NCBI GenBank assembly: GCA_964020155.1
Contig: OZ026559.1
Span: 4,273,174-4,337,173, forward strand
Direction: 5' to 3'
Origin: Chondrilla cf. caribensis
Taxonomy: Eukaryota; Porifera; Demospongiae; Chondrillida; Chondrillidae
DNA: 64,000 nucleotides
Shown here: one piece after another, positions 32,698 to 45,097 of the stretch
Position numbering within the stretch: the stretch's first letter is position 1
How the letters are laid out: each line of letters starts with the position of its first letter
Made by a program: the position numbers and the translations under genes
The notes under the pieces: model-generated
Seen by the model: only the letters and a program-made list of their open reading frames with translations
Database searches by the model: none
Told to the model about the DNA's origin: nothing

Positions 32698-33924
32698 ATG
32701 GGGCGAAATAGGTTTTTGATCTTCATTCTCTCTCTTGTGATTGCATTTGGAACAGCAACTGCTCAAAAGTGTAATGTAGGACGCCTGCCAATGGGACCAC
32801 TGTTAGGTCCTCCCGGTCGCGATGGTCTCCCTGGTCCAGCTGGTCCTCCAGGTGCTCCAGGTTCTCCAGGCCCCAGTGGAGTCAACCTTGATGAACTTCG
32901 TGAGATTGTTCGTTTGATGGCTAAAGAAGAACTGAAGAACTTGACATCTGAAGATCGTGAACCAGTGAAGGTTGTTGTGGAGTATGACAGAATGTGTCCT
33001 ACAACTGATCCCACTCCCTCCTCACCTACCAATAACACTTCCACCCAGCAACCAACTACATGCAGCCCCATAGCTAGCAACCCACAAAATCGATCTTGTG
33101 CAGGACTGACTAGTCATGACCCAGCAATGTCTTGCCACCACATTTTGCTCTGTAACCCTGCCAGCCCATCTGGTTACTACTGGATTGCTTTTACCAATCA
33201 TTCAAATTTGGACAATGGTGTCGTTCGTGTTTACTGTCACATGGAGCCTGACATCTGTGGAGTGTCCGGACTGACGCGTGTGGCCTTCTTGAACATGACT
33301 GACACTAGAGTCAATTGTCCTCTTCCACTGATACTAGTTATACAATCTGGAAAAAGGATGTGTGTCAGCCCAACATCTACTTCACAGTTTTCCACTGTTG
33401 AATTCGCTACGTACAACATCAACTACAACTATGTATGCGGAAGGGCCATTGGGTATTCAAAGAATCAGAATCGTGGTTTTTATTATGGTTCTAATTCCTA
33501 CAGATCCATTGAACAACCCTACGTGAGTGGATTGTCTGTCACTTGCCAAATCAAAGGTCAACGCACCCACATATGGTCCTTTGCAGCTGGTTACAAGGAA
33601 AGTAGCAGTACTTCTTATAATTGTCCTTGTGCTCGTTTCCCGGGTTTTACTCCTCCATCATTTGTTGGTTACAACTACTACTGCGAGTCAGGCTCTCATT
33701 CCTCCCCATCAAACCAGTGGTACATGGACAATCCCCTATGGGATGGAAAAGGGTGCTACTCTACATCAAGGTGTTGTGACAGCAGCCGCTATCCGTGGTT
33801 CTGGACTGTTCTGCCAGACACTACCAATTCTGATATCCACGTTCGTTGGCTGGCACCACAGGGACATGGAACTGGTATCGTAGGCATCGAACAATTGGAG
33901 TTGTATGTTACAACTCCAAATTAA
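32698..33924 (+). CDS. Collagen-stalk secreted protein (complete, type A)
   Basis: The protein has 408 residues in one exon from the ATG at 32698. The signal peptide MGRNRFLIFILSLVIAFGTA is a near copy of that at 13198. It has the shortest collagen seen (8 triplets), the standard neck, then a Thr/Pro/Ser-rich linker with NNTS and NRS glycosylation sites. The C-terminal domain is class I (CGVSGLTRVAFLNMTDTR). It differs at the end: the usual SSSCC is SRCCDSSRYPWFW, and the last residues are LELYVTTPN instead of LELYVY, the only copy with an extended C terminus. The 3' flank is unlike that of the other class I genes. Confidence 0.93.
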   Translation: MGRNRFLIFILSLVIAFGTATAQKCNVGRLPMGPLLGPPGRDGLPGPAGPPGAPGSPGPSGVNLDELREIVRLMAKEELKNLTSEDREPVKVVVEYDRMCPTTDPTPSSPTNNTSTQQPTTCSPIASNPQNRSCAGLTSHDPAMSCHHILLCNPASPSGYYWIAFTNHSNLDNGVVRVYCHMEPDICGVSGLTRVAFLNMTDTRVNCPLPLILVIQSGKRMCVSPTSTSQFSTVEFATYNINYNYVCGRAIGYSKNQNRGFYYGSNSYRSIEQPYVSGLSVTCQIKGQRTHIWSFAAGYKESSSTSYNCPCARFPGFTPPSFVGYNYYCESGSHSSPSNQWYMDNPLWDGKGCYSTSRCCDSSRYPWFWTVLPDTTNSDIHVRWLAPQGHGTGIVGIEQLELYVTTPN

Positions 33925-34618
33925 GACAATAGTAGCATTTGTGTAGTTCTCCCAAGTAGGTTTTGCTAAAAAATGTATCCAGTTGACTGTACAGCATAAT
34001 TTCAAGCAGTCCCAGAAGTAGATGTAGTGAGTAAAAGAGTTTAGTGTGGAGCTACTGTAGATGTAGTGATTGCTGTAAGAGTAATCAGCGATGTCATAAT
34101 GATCATTCATGTAACAGTATGAAATTGAATCATATATGCATGCGTACATGATGAGAGTGCATGCGTTCAGCAGACATTTTCAGTATATCATCATTTTATG
34201 TAATCCATATATATAATATGCAATTGTACCAGGCACACCAGTTCAGTTTTGAAGTCGAAAGGTCCCATAGACCTAATAATGATGCATTAGTAAAATTATC
34301 AAGGAAATTGTAATTATTCAATTGTACTGCAATGTATAATGCACATTATACCAGGATGCTCTCAAATAATAGATCGTGCACAGTGCTGGAACCTCAATAT
34401 ATGGAAGAGATGGTCCATGCAGGTATTGCATGTATTCTTTGAACCATGATAGACTTAAAGTTGTTGGACCTGTACAAATAGCTGTCTGTAGTCGATGTGG
34501 CTTTGTATATAGTAGAGTTACCATATTCACACAAATTCCGTTATTTCACTGAATATTGTATCCAGTACTCCCGTGAAAACATTATCAATATGAAAATGCC
34601 AAATTTCCTGTAAAAAAG
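33925..34618. other. Spacer without recognised features
   Basis: AT-rich; no gene or repeat of this cluster recognised. Confidence 0.5.
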
Positions 34619-35288
34619 CTATGGAATGAGGGGACTGTTTCGCGTAGCTCACCTCAACATGAGTGACCCTTCTGTCAACTGTCCTCCTCAACTGATCACA
34701 ACCACTCAGTCTGGAAAGAGAATGTGCACCAGTCCAGTCCTCGGCCCTCATTTCTCTTCCGTTGTGTTCAACACTTACAACATCAACTATAGTTTTGTAT
34801 GTGGGCGAGCTATCGGGTATGCACGCTTTGGACCACATGCCTTTTACTACAGCACGAAGGGATCTTACAAAACCATTGACCAAGCCTATGTTGATGGGCT
34901 GTCCATTACTTATAGAGTAGATGGCAAACGCAAGCACATCTGGTCCCTGGCTGGAGGGTTTGCAGACCCTGGAGATGGAAATACCAACTACTGTCCATGT
35001 GCTGGTGGCTCTACATACAAACCTCCATATTTTGTTCATGATGACCACTATTGTGAATCAGGTAGCCATTCTACACCATCTAGTGGAAAGTGGTACATGA
35101 ACAATCCCCTTTGGGATGGACAGGGATGTCATTCCTCATCTCGTTGCTGTGACAACCAACGTTTACCATGGTTTTGGCGTACTTTGCCTGAGAATACTGA
35201 TTCTGGTATTGAAGTTCGTTGGATGCGTCCAACTGCAACAAGTTCGTATGATGTTGGTATTGCATTCTTGGAGCTCTACATTCGTTAA
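34619..35288 (+). pseudogene. 5'-truncated class II collagen-stalk gene
   Basis: Homology to the gene at 60720 starts abruptly inside the globular domain, at the GMRGL motif after the ...YCHMEGD.CG segment. It runs uninterrupted to LELYIR and the stop at 35288. An ATG at 34626 opens a frame of 220 residues without signal peptide, collagen or neck. The upstream DNA matches no promoter module. The reading frame is fully intact and almost identical to 61431-62087, so the truncation is young. It could be a donor of sequence for gene conversion, but probably makes no secreted product. Confidence 0.88.
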
Positions 35289-35303
35289 CCTCAAGTACAT
35301 CTG

Positions 35304-35370
<67 letters not shown>
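35304..35370. repeat. (GT)n microsatellite after class II fragment
   Basis: Pure GT run, in the position shared with 20565 and 62103. Confidence 0.96.
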
Positions 35371-35371
<1 letters not shown>

Positions 35372-36345
35372 TAACATACTGTATAATCTAATGTACTTGA
35401 TATTAAGTGCAATGTGAATTTAATGAAATTGAATGAAGGCAAAGAATTTCATTATGTCAAACGTTATAGTTCCAATAAGATAAATGACACAGGTATAGCA
35501 AGTGAGAATCAAGGACATCGACTAGAATATTGTGGTTAAGGTGTTATGTAAACAATAATTATTAAGTCACAGGAAGTGTGGGTGAGACACACACAATCCG
35601 CATGATGATCAGTGACATTTCTACTGCACGAATTCAAATGTATATACGAATAAAAAATCTGTATGTTTTTCTTCCCTTTATAGATCATCTATTATTACAA
35701 TGTTTCTTATAATATGAATGATTACCTTGAGAATAATGGTCAAGTCAAAGGACTGCATGTATGACATTGAATGTACATGTAATATTCATGACCACATTTG
35801 TATAGTAGTACGTATATTGACAAGCTTTCTATCACTTAGTGAGTGCACAAGCACGATACATATGATATAATACAGTGGAACCTCTCTATTGTGGACACTT
35901 TAGGACCTTAATTCTAGTCCTTATTACAGAGTTTTCCTCAATTTAGAGGTCATTCAATACACTACATATCTATCATACCTATAATACAATCCACACATTT
36001 GCATATGTGATATTACTGTACTTAAAGATACCACGGCATACAATACACCACACAGAAAATATAATAGCTGAAACAACATGTTTAATTCATATCCTACCAG
36101 TGTTTGAATCACTGTTGTGTGGTCTGATTACTGAAGTGGTAATAAAGCTGAGGTGGTTCTATTACTGAGGTAGTCCTATTACTGGAGTGATCCTATTACT
36201 GAGGTGATTCCATAACTGAGGTGATCAAATGTAGTCAACATATGCAAAGGTATTCATATTATATAGTCTTGATGATATGATGGTCTTTTAGTGTGTATGA
36301 CACATGGTATCCTATGCAATATTCACAAACACATGCACATCACAC
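35371..36345. other. Class II 3' flank with pogo-like end and minisatellite
   Basis: Collinear with 62156-63060. At about 35873-35895 tacagtggaacctctctatt is a pogo/Tigger-like terminal repeat. 36120-36230 has six or so 17-bp minisatellite units. No gene. Confidence 0.6.
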
Positions 36346-36409
36346 TATGACTCTCCCGGGAACCTGTCGGTCTTGAGTTCACACCCAAACTGTCTCATCA
36401 CCGGGGAGA

Positions 36410-36623
36410 GGCAGGGTAGAAGTCATTGAGGAGTTTGCATGATAGTTGTCGGTATATAAGCTTTAAGTGGAGTTTAGCACTTCCAAGAGATCATCATAGC
36501 ATGCAATCTTCGAACTCCTTCAGTTTCATCATTCCAAATTTGGTGATTGATATAAGGTGGAGGGGGTGACGGACGTCTGTTTTGACCATTTGGAGGACAG
36601 TACCATGCATCTCTTCAATCACC
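36410..36623 (-). pseudogene. Ancient exon-1 remnant of the 7TM-like family
   Basis: The minus strand still shows DDL-E-LNS-KAY and a degenerate NAFYP region, preceded by about 110 bp that stay loosely open (VIEEMHGTV). The same remnant occurs at about 50941-51145 and 63380-63598, always just downstream of a 7TM gene. Frames differ by small indels between copies, so it is not a conserved exon. Confidence 0.5.
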
Positions 36624-36853
36624 TACACATAAACATATAGTATCAAACATTTATATTATAATACAATTTTAATCATAAAGTATAGAATTGCAAGTGCTAT
36701 GCCTACATTAAATAAGGAGTATGTCAATATTAATTGTAATGCGATTATGTATATAGTGTTGTGTGTAGAACATTATTGAAATGATAACTATATAAAATGA
36801 ATAGGGAGAGCATTACATACTGTGGCACATTTTACTGATATCAAATGTACTAT

Positions 36854-38555
36854 CTACTGGAAGTTTTGTCGTTGAAAAATTTGCCTCATCTCCAACTTCA
36901 CTTTGTGGTACAACACCTGTATCATCCATGATGCTATTGGTAGGGCAGTGTAGCGTAGTACAAAGTAGAGAGATTTGGTGAAGCTCTGAGTCTCTTCTCC
37001 ATATTTACTCAAATGCAGTACAAGTGTAATACTGAATGTTAGTGATCCAAATCCAAAGACAAGTACTACTATGAACATGAGTAGCAGTATCTGTCGAAGT
37101 GCTTGTTTTGGTGTGATTCTGAATTCCTCTTTGATGAAGATTTGATCAATTGTGAAGGGAATGGATGTTATGATGATGCATACAAACATTGCACACCACA
37201 CTGTGAGAATGCCAAATCCGTACAAGTGTGGATTAGCACTCACTAACAAGAGTTGAAATGGAAGATGTAGTAATAGACCCACTACACTCATGTAGATCCC
37301 CCAGAGAGATATTGTTGTAATGATTCTGTGTTGATTTCTTCCACAGCATTTTGTGAATATGCTCCATGTTCTGGGAATGGGAAATGTAATGTACTTGATG
37401 TGAATGTAGGAGAGCATTAGGGAGCTGATTAGCATAAACCCCAAAGCAAAGTTTGATGATGTACAATTTGAGATTGCATGAGTATTTTTTCTATATGGAT
37501 AACATGTAGCTATGAGTAATTTGAGTATCATGTAAACGTTGAACACATGAGCAAGACTTGCTACAGCCCAGAAGAATGGTACTTTAGCTTTGCTCCTACT
37601 TTGTTGTAGACTCTTGATCAGTTGTCCTCCCTTGGTGTAGAGTAGGAAAGGAACTAGTAGAGGAATAGTGCCAATCAGAACATAGAATCCTTGATTTCGA
37701 AACCGAAAGGGGTGTGTTCCCTGAGGCATGTAGTGATTTATCCAAACTTCATATCCAGGTTCTATCCCAAACGTCAAATTCATGTATAACACTCCTGATG
37801 ATTTCTCTTCATATTGTCTTTGAAGCTTTCCGGAAATCACTGACAAAATCTACATTTTTATTTTAAGAAGGAATGAGATTCACATTAGCTGACCAGTCCA
37901 GTACAGATCAGTTATGTTGAACAAGAATGGATGAACTGATGCAAGAAAGTACGTTGTTGTCCACATGCCTTACCTTGCTTACCATAGTATGTCAAGGATT
38001 GTACATGTATGCATGTATAAATAATGTATAATGTATATGCAACAACATAATATATACCTGTATAGTGACAGCTCCTAATGTTGGATTGCCATCAAGAATG
38101 AGTGGAGTTTTGATGCAAACAATCTGGGATGACAAGTATAAAGGCGAAGATTTGTTGAATAAAAGGTAGTAGGTCACAGTGGGTAGGTATTCTCCAAATT
38201 CTAGTAGTATTCCTTCATTGCCAATGCTGTATATCGGTGTGGTGGTCCACATGTACCAATATATGTAGTGATAAGTGTAGTTTATTCCCGGGTATGTCCT
38301 CCATGGGTAGGTCCCAAGTGAGCACTCTTCAGGGAGTGGGTCTGTGTAGTTGGTGAAGTAGGCTATGATGACACTAGATGGTTTAGCCCGATTGATGGGG
38401 TAGAAGGCATTGAGGAGTTGTTGATAGTTATCGGGATAAGCTTTGATGGAGTTCAATATTTCCAAGGGATCATCACAAACTTGATAGCGATCACATCCTC
38501 CACAAATACTTTCTATGAGGATAGTCCACAGAACCAGTATTATTGCTCCACTCAT
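36854..38555 (-). CDS. 7TM receptor-like membrane protein, two exons (copy a)
   Basis: Exon 1 is 38555-38058 and exon 2 is 37849-36854, joined by a phase-0 intron of 208 nt with gt/ag ends (CAG|gtatat ... atgtag|ATT). The product has 497 residues. A signal peptide (MSGAIILVLWTILIES) precedes a Cys-containing ectodomain with motifs NYQQLLNAFYPINRAKPSS, EECSLGTYPWRTYPGINYTY and LLFNKSSPLY and several N-glycosylation sites. Exon 2 adds about 60 more extracellular residues and then seven hydrophobic segments: GFYVLIGTIPLLV, FFWAVASLAHVFN, ALGFMLISSLML, WGIYMSVVGLLL, VWCAMFVCIIIT, ILLLMFIVVLVF and YFVLRYTALPIA. It should be a plasma-membrane receptor or transporter. No GPCR-class signature (DRY, NPxxY) is seen, so the family is left open. 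Confidence 0.88.
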
Positions 38556-39560
38556 TCTTCACTCAATTGTACCTGGTCATGGGAGACAAGAATAGTGAAT
38601 GACTCTTATGATACAGTCGGTTATATAGCAAATTTTGACCTTCCATTCAGGATGATTCCCAAATTATTGGATTACAATAAACAAATAATACTATGTATAT
38701 AATCCTATTTTCACTTTCAAAATTATCCTTGATGAATCTCTTTGAACAATACTGATTTTATTTTGCTTTCGATTTCAACTCCTCCTGAGCTGATAGTCCA
38801 CACTAGAATAGGTATGCATCCTACCACGTCTTACACAGTTGTAGCTAGCTAGAGTGTATAATGAGCATAGTATTATGGTAACATTTTGGTACATGCAATG
38901 TATATGTTATGAACTCCGACTGTTACAGACCAACAGCTGCTGCAGACACCCTCATTCATCCAACCCTTCAAAGCTTGTTGGGCGTTGGATAAAAATGGGG
39001 TGGTCTCTTCAGAGTTGAATTCCAAGAGAACCAGGCAACCATCTTCAACTGGACTGTTGGCTGAAGGTAGGTTTCATGTTCACTGTAATATACAGAGAGT
39101 ACCTGGTAGACTGGTGACTTGTGTTGTCGTAGGTCACTGTGATAATAATATTATGATACATTCCACACACTTTTGCATGTACATTCTGATGTGGTGCCAG
39201 CGATAATTTTAGACTTCACTATTGCTCTCCATGGACTGTCCACATCAAACTTAATACCAGAGGTACAGATAATTGTACTCCCTCCTGGAGGTGGTTTGGA
39301 CCAAGTGGGGACCAGTAAGATAGGTCTTATGCTTGTCACTTGTCACACTGTGCTTCCCCTTCATCAATACATTACAAGTAATAATACATAAATTAAATCT
39401 TTTATGTACCTACACTAACCTCGTTATTCTCTAGCAGGATAATTCCACAAAGGATAAAGGATGTGTGACTTAGCTATACCCTACCAAGGATAATTCCCTT
39501 CTTAAAGTTTCCAGAACATCGTTCTATTGCTTGAAGGTCACAAAACCAAATTCACCAAAC
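38556..39560. other. 7TM-family upstream block, copy 2
   Basis: The 60 bp next to the start (tcttcactcaattgtacctg) are shared by all family starts and may hold the core promoter on the minus strand. The rest matches 9187-10260 and 53086-54130. No gene. Confidence 0.55.
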
Positions 39561-39582
39561 ACACATACACACACAGTCCAGT

Positions 39583-39644
39583 GTGTGTGTGTATGTGGCT
39601 CTCTCGGTGCGTGTATGTGTGTGTGCGTGAATGTGTGTGTGTGT

Positions 39645-39702
<58 letters not shown>

Positions 39703-39705
39703 TGT

Positions 39706-39763
<58 letters not shown>
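39583..39763. repeat. (GT)n microsatellite
   Basis: GT repeats with interruptions, in the same position as the tracts at 10278 and 54275. Confidence 0.95.
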
Positions 39764-39767
<4 letters not shown>

Positions 39768-39924
39768 ACATAACATAATAGTCATGCACATGTCCAGTAT
39801 AATTGTCCTGTGGCACTGCATATACATTCATAAGTCTACACAATACAGGGCCATTGAGAGCATTTGAATGGAGGGGAAATTGTATATTCATAGAAATGGC
39901 AGATAAATAGTCACTGAAGTTTAT

Positions 39925-40385
39925 TTAGTTCTGATTTTGGCTCAACGTTTTGACAAGGTGTTGTTTTATGACAGGGATACATTGCATTCTAGAACTGTTC
40001 ATTAACGGTACAAGCAACATAATAATGTATACGATATCACCATTATAAGGCTGATGACGTAATAAGCAATTTGCACCGTGTGACGTTGATCACGTGCAAT
40101 AACACGTGTTCGATATTTGGCGAAGATCGGACTAGCGTGAGTGCCTTCATTTTGTTTGAGCATATTTGAAAAATTGTTCAATCGAGAGAATTAATCAGGA
40201 AGGAATTGAGAATGAAGGATTCTTTGTATTCCCTTTGAACAGGTGATATCCCTTTCCTGGAGCTCCGTGTGGAGTAGGAGAATGAAGTGATGGCAGAAGG
40301 ATCGAACTCCGGATGTGGTCCGAAAGACAGTTCGACGAATTTTCGCCTGTGTCTATTACCTATATTTTGTACATAACCATGATTG
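39925..40385 (+). promoter_or_regulatory. Dispersed twin-E-box element, copy 3
   Basis: The twin CACGTG core is at 40091-40108 with GTGACGTTGAT directly before it and TGATGACGTAAT about 35 bp upstream. The spacing is the same as in copies 1, 2 and 4. Confidence 0.5.
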
Positions 40386-41354
40386 AAATATCAAGAAACG
40401 GATGAATTTTAACTGTATATTTGAGAGACATTTCCAATAGAGTGGTTTGCCTTTGTTGTTCTGTGTACAATTATACATTATTTACACTGTTGTCGTTGTC
40501 GTTGTTGTTGTTGTTGCTCATGGGTTATCATAATTCTATACTGCCCTCTAGTACAGAGTGAGATGATACAGACCTTAAGGTTCCCCTACATATTGATATG
40601 TCCCCTACAGTGTATCCATGTGTACCCTCTAGTGGTATGGAGTCCTTAGTTTGGTTATACGTTAAATGACTATCTCTCATCTGATGGCTAACATGTGGGA
40701 GACCATCCCTCTGTTGTTGCGTAGATCCCTTAAGTAAGCATACCTTATTAAAGCGGAGTACATGTTATATCCTACATTAGATATAGAAGGAGTGTAACAG
40801 TAGACAACTATAAAACTAGAGAACTGGACTTCATACTGGCCTCACAAGCTTCATTACATACATTGACCATTAGCTGGATTACTGGTTAACTAGTGGTTTA
40901 CATACAATTATATATAGTGCTTCATTACGACTAAGAGTTGGGGAATAAGGGCACGCACAAACACATTAAGCAACGAAGTAATCACAAACACACACACACA
41001 CAATGCACGCACACACACTCATTCACACTTTTATGTGTATACTTTATCATTAATTTTGATTATGCAGATTCCTGTAAAAGACCAGGTTACATTTCATACC
41101 TGAAAGGTTCTAGTTTGATTTTTGACAATTAAATATTTATTATTTTTTGATTAATTAATTGTTCATTACATCCGAATTGAATCATAAACTATAAAATCGC
41201 AAGTGTTATGCCTACATAAGAAAGCACGTCAATAATTGGAAAATGATTATGCATAGTGTTGTGTGTAGAACATTATTGAGATGATAACTATATAAAATGA
41301 ATAGCGAGAACATAGCATACTGCTGCACATATTTATTGATATCAAATGTGTTAT
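40386..41354. other. Truncated spacer unit and 7TM 3' flank
   Basis: 40430-40700 matches the start of the units at 11150 and 55140, then diverges. A short CA tract lies at about 40990-41025. 41190-41354 matches the DNA following the other 7TM genes. No gene. Confidence 0.5.
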
Positions 41355-43067
41355 CTACTGAACGTTTTGTTGTTGAAAAATTTGCCTCATCTCCAACTTC
41401 ACTTTGTGATACAACATCTGTATCATCCACCATGCTATTGGTAGGGCAGTGTAGCGTAGTACAAAGTAGAGAGATTTGGTGAAGCTCTGAGTCTCTTCTC
41501 CATATTTACTCAAATGTAGTACAAGTGTAATACTGAATGTTAGTGATCCAAATCCAAATACAAGTACTGCTATGAACATGAGTAGCAGTATCTGTCGAAG
41601 TGCTTGTTTTGGTGTGATTCTGTATTCCTCTTCTTTGATGAAGATTTGATCAATTGTGAAGGGAATGGATGTTATGATGATGCATACAAACATTGCACAC
41701 CACACTGTGAGAATGCCAAATCCGTACAAGTGTGGATTTGCACTCACTAGTAAGAGTTGAAATGGAAGACATATTAATAGACCCACTACACTCATGTAGA
41801 TCCCCCAGAGAGATATTGTTGTAATGACTCTGTGTTGATTTCTTCCACAACATTTTGTGAATATGCTCCATGTTCTGGGAATGGGAAATGTAATGTACTT
41901 GGTGTGAATGTAGGCGAGCATTAGGGAGCTGATTAGCATGAAACCCAAAAGATAGTTTGATGCTGTACAAGTTGAAATTACATTAGTATCGTTTTTATAT
42001 GGATAACATGTTGCTATCAGTAATTTGAGTATCATGTAAATGTTGAAGACATGAGCAAGAATTGCTACAGCCCAGAAGAATGGTACTTTAACTTTGCTCC
42101 TACTTTGTTGTAGACTCTTGATCAGTTGTCCTCCATTGGTGTAGAGTAGGAAGGGAGCCAGTAGACCAAGAGTGCCAATCAGAACATAGAATCCTTGATT
42201 TGGAATGCGAAAGTCGTGTGTTCCCTGAGGCATGTAGTGATTTATCCGAACATCGTATCCAGGTTCTATCCCAAACGTCAAATCCATGTATAACACTCCT
42301 GATGATTTCTCTTCATATTGTCTTTGAAGCTTTCCAGAAATCACTGACAAAATCTGCATTTTTATTTTAAAAAGGAATGAGATTCACATCAGCATAAGCA
42401 ATACAGATAAGTTATTGTGAGCAAGAATGAATGAACTGATGCAAGAAAGTACGTACGTATGTCCACATGTCTTATCTTGCTTAACATAGTCTGTCAAGGA
42501 TTGTACATGTATATATGCATGTATAAATAATGTATAATGTATATGCAACAACATAATATATACCTGTATAGTGACAGCTCCTAATGTTGGATAGTCATCA
42601 GGAATGAGTGAAGTTTTGATGCAAGCAATCTGGGATGGAAAGTATAAAGGTGAAGATTTGTTGAATAAAAGGTAGTAGGTCACAGTGGGTAGGTATTCTC
42701 CAAATTCTAGTAGCATTCCTTCATTAGCAATGCTATATATCGGTGTGGTGGTCCACATGAACCAATATATGTTGTGATAAGTGTAGTTTATTCCCGGGTA
42801 TGTCCTCCATGGATAGGTCCCAAGCGAGCACTCTTCAGGAAGTGGGTCTGTGTAGTTGGCAAAGTAGGCTATGATGACACTAGATGGCTTAGCCCGATTG
42901 ATGGGGTAGAAGGCATTGAGGAGTTGTTGATAGTTGTCAGGATAAGCTTTGATAGAGTTCAATATTTCCAAGGGATCATCACAAACTTGATAGCGATCAC
43001 ACGTACATCCTCCACAAGTACCTTCTATGAAGATAGTCCACAGAACCAGTATTATTGCTCCACTCAT
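41355..43067 (-). CDS. 7TM receptor-like membrane protein, two exons (copy b)
   Basis: Exon 1 is 43067-42564 and exon 2 is 42353-41355; the intron is 210 nt, phase 0, gt/ag. The product has 500 residues. Relative to copy a it has two extra residues near the first Cys (GGCTCDRYQ), adding a cysteine to the mature N terminus. It also differs in the juxtamembrane stretch and loop after TM2, where changes concentrate (KNDTNVISTCTASNYLL against KNTHAISNCTSSNFAL). The membrane segments are almost unchanged. The family is as for copy a: a signal peptide, a glycosylated ectodomain and seven hydrophobic helices, with no confident named homologue. Confidence 0.88.
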
Positions 43068-43619
43068 TCTTCACTCAATTGTACCTGGTCACACATGGGA
43101 GACAACAATAGTGAATCACTCTTATTATGCATTCAACTATATTATTGCAAATTTTCACCTTCCATTCAGAATGTATCCCATATTATTGGATCACAATATT
43201 ATTTCTAATAATATTATATAATATTATATACTGATTTCGTTTTGCTTTCGATTTCTAGAATACGTATGCATCCTACCAAGTCTCACACAGTTGTAGCTAG
43301 CTAGTCCATTCAACTCTAAGTTTTCTATACAAAAATGATTATTAATACTCGCATAAACGTATGGAAAATGTGTGCTCAAATCAGCTATTATTGTTCTATT
43401 CTATATATGTGTACAAACATATCTATTCTAAGTATAAGCAGCATTTGTACCTCTCCCAAGGTTTATCTGTCATAGCATATAATACTGTAGCAATTCTTGC
43501 AATTACTTCTAGAGTGTACATGTAACAAATGAATGCTGTAAGTTTAGTTAGTTTATTCAATGAATGAAAATTATTGATCTTTCATTTATTCTTGTGTCCA
43601 TATGAATTTGGCATTTTGA
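43068..43619. other. 7TM upstream and class I 3'-flank remnants
   Basis: 43068-43300 matches the first part of the 7TM upstream block. 43420-43570 is a remnant of the class I collagen-gene 3' flank (attctaagtataagcagcat). No gene. Confidence 0.55.
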
Positions 43620-43832
43620 ATGTTTCTCCAGCTGGTACGTGGTAAGTACATGAACAATTCTCTTTGGGATGGACAGAGTTGTCACTCCTCCTCCCGTTGC
43701 TGTGACAACAGACGTCAGCCGTGGTTCTGGCAAATCTTACCTGAATTGGCCGATTTCGATATCGAGGTTCACTGGCTGCGTCCGTCAGGCCACAATGTTG
43801 CTATTGAACAACTCGAACTGTATGTCTACTAG
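43620..43832 (+). pseudogene. 3' fragment of a collagen-stalk gene
   Basis: Seventy codons end in [28 protein letters not shown] and IEQLELYVY with the stop at 43830-43832. The relation is to the fragments at 3751 and 46250 (the WQILPE group). An ATG at 43620 is fortuitous: the first residues do not fit the family, and the homology begins at GKYMNNSLWDGQ. Confidence 0.82.
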
Positions 43833-44646
43833 CAGTATTGCACTTGGTCTGTAGCAATGGTAGTGAGTATTGTCTGCTAATCATCCAAATTTCAGTGTCC
43901 AATTAAGTACACATTCTGCAACATTATTAACATTACATAGGCATGGTTACAACAGTTGAAGCTGGTGTGCATCATTATTATTAGTTATTAGTAATAATTA
44001 TTCGATATTATAATAATTGATATTAGTAGTTATCAAGATGCTGTAAGTATACAATTATGAAATGTAACACAAAGTCATACAATATATAATCTTATGTATG
44101 TGTGTTATAATATTATTAGTCTGCAGTGTATGTGGCATTTCCAATAGAGTGGTTTCCATTCGGTGTTCATTGTACAACTATATGCAAATATACATTATTT
44201 ACATTGTTTTCATTGTTGTTGTTGTTGCTCATGTTGGTCCAAAATTGATCAATAACTAGACAATTCCATCAATTGCCAGACAACTATAGAACCTGGGTCC
44301 AAAAGAAGTTTCCACCTATGGTCTCAAATGATGTTTGAAACATTTTCTGACGTATTTGCTACACATAGCGCAGAGTAAATAAAAGTAGCTGACAAGAAAG
44401 TTCAGAACCTCGGAGATGCTTGGAGTTTATATTGAATAATAAATTTGTCCTTGAAATCGTCATCGTGAGGACACAATAAATGTCTGTCAGAATGGCTTCT
44501 ACAATGGACACCGTTTTTCAGCCGCCAAAGATGTATTTTTAATGTCAGCCCTTCTTATGAAAGAGTTAGGAGATATAGAACGGTCGAAAGTAGTAGATGG
44601 ACTTAATCATCGTTCTAAACAGTTGAGCGACATCCCTAAACTTTAC
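43833..44646. other. AT-rich spacer
   Basis: A patch at 44130-44235 recalls the TTG-rich spacer unit. A short + strand frame at 44491-44540 (MASTMDTVFQPPKMYF) is too small to support. No gene assigned. Confidence 0.45.
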
Positions 44647-44887
44647 CTTGACGTCGGGGAAGCTGACAACGAATGAACTTTACACCGACGTGACGGAAAG
44701 AGTAAGCGACTTGTGTTTGAGAACTTAGTAGTACCTTGGTATCATACTCAGTGCTTTCCCGATTTGAGCTGTAGAATTCGATTAATAATATCTCGCCCGA
44801 CGCCTCTAACATTCGTGACGGGATTTTCGGAAACTGCGGGCCGAAACGAGAATTAAAATTTGGGCTTGTGACTTTAGGCTTTGCCAT
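44647..44887 (-). CDS. Possible first exon of an unrecognised gene
   Basis: The ATG at 44885-44887 opens 80 residues starting MAKPKVTSPNFNSRFG, with ordinary amino-acid composition. The frame reaches CAAG|gtaaag, a strong splice-donor match (44646-44645). It is not repetitive and not part of any duplicated block in the window. I recognise no domain. It points away from the glycosyltransferase-like gene at 45098, so the two could share an intergenic promoter. It may equally be chance. Confidence 0.3.
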
Positions 44888-45097
44888 ACTTTAGACCAAT
44901 TAAATGTGGATCGATGCTGGAACTCCGCACTACGCCACGAAAGGTTACCATTAATTAATATCGGTAATTGATACGGATGAATACGTACATGTAGCTACAA
45001 CAAAAGGTTCAAAAGGGACAACATTTCCTACAAATAGAAAATTGTTTGTGTTGAAGTGCTGACAGTAACCACAGAGTAATAGATCGAGGCAAATAGA

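Noticed and set aside
36510..36623. A conserved third exon of the 7TM genes (VIEEMHGTV...)
   Set aside because: Open in one copy after an acceptor-like site, but frames differ by indels among the three copies, and it continues into a degenerate exon-1 remnant, so it is a relic.
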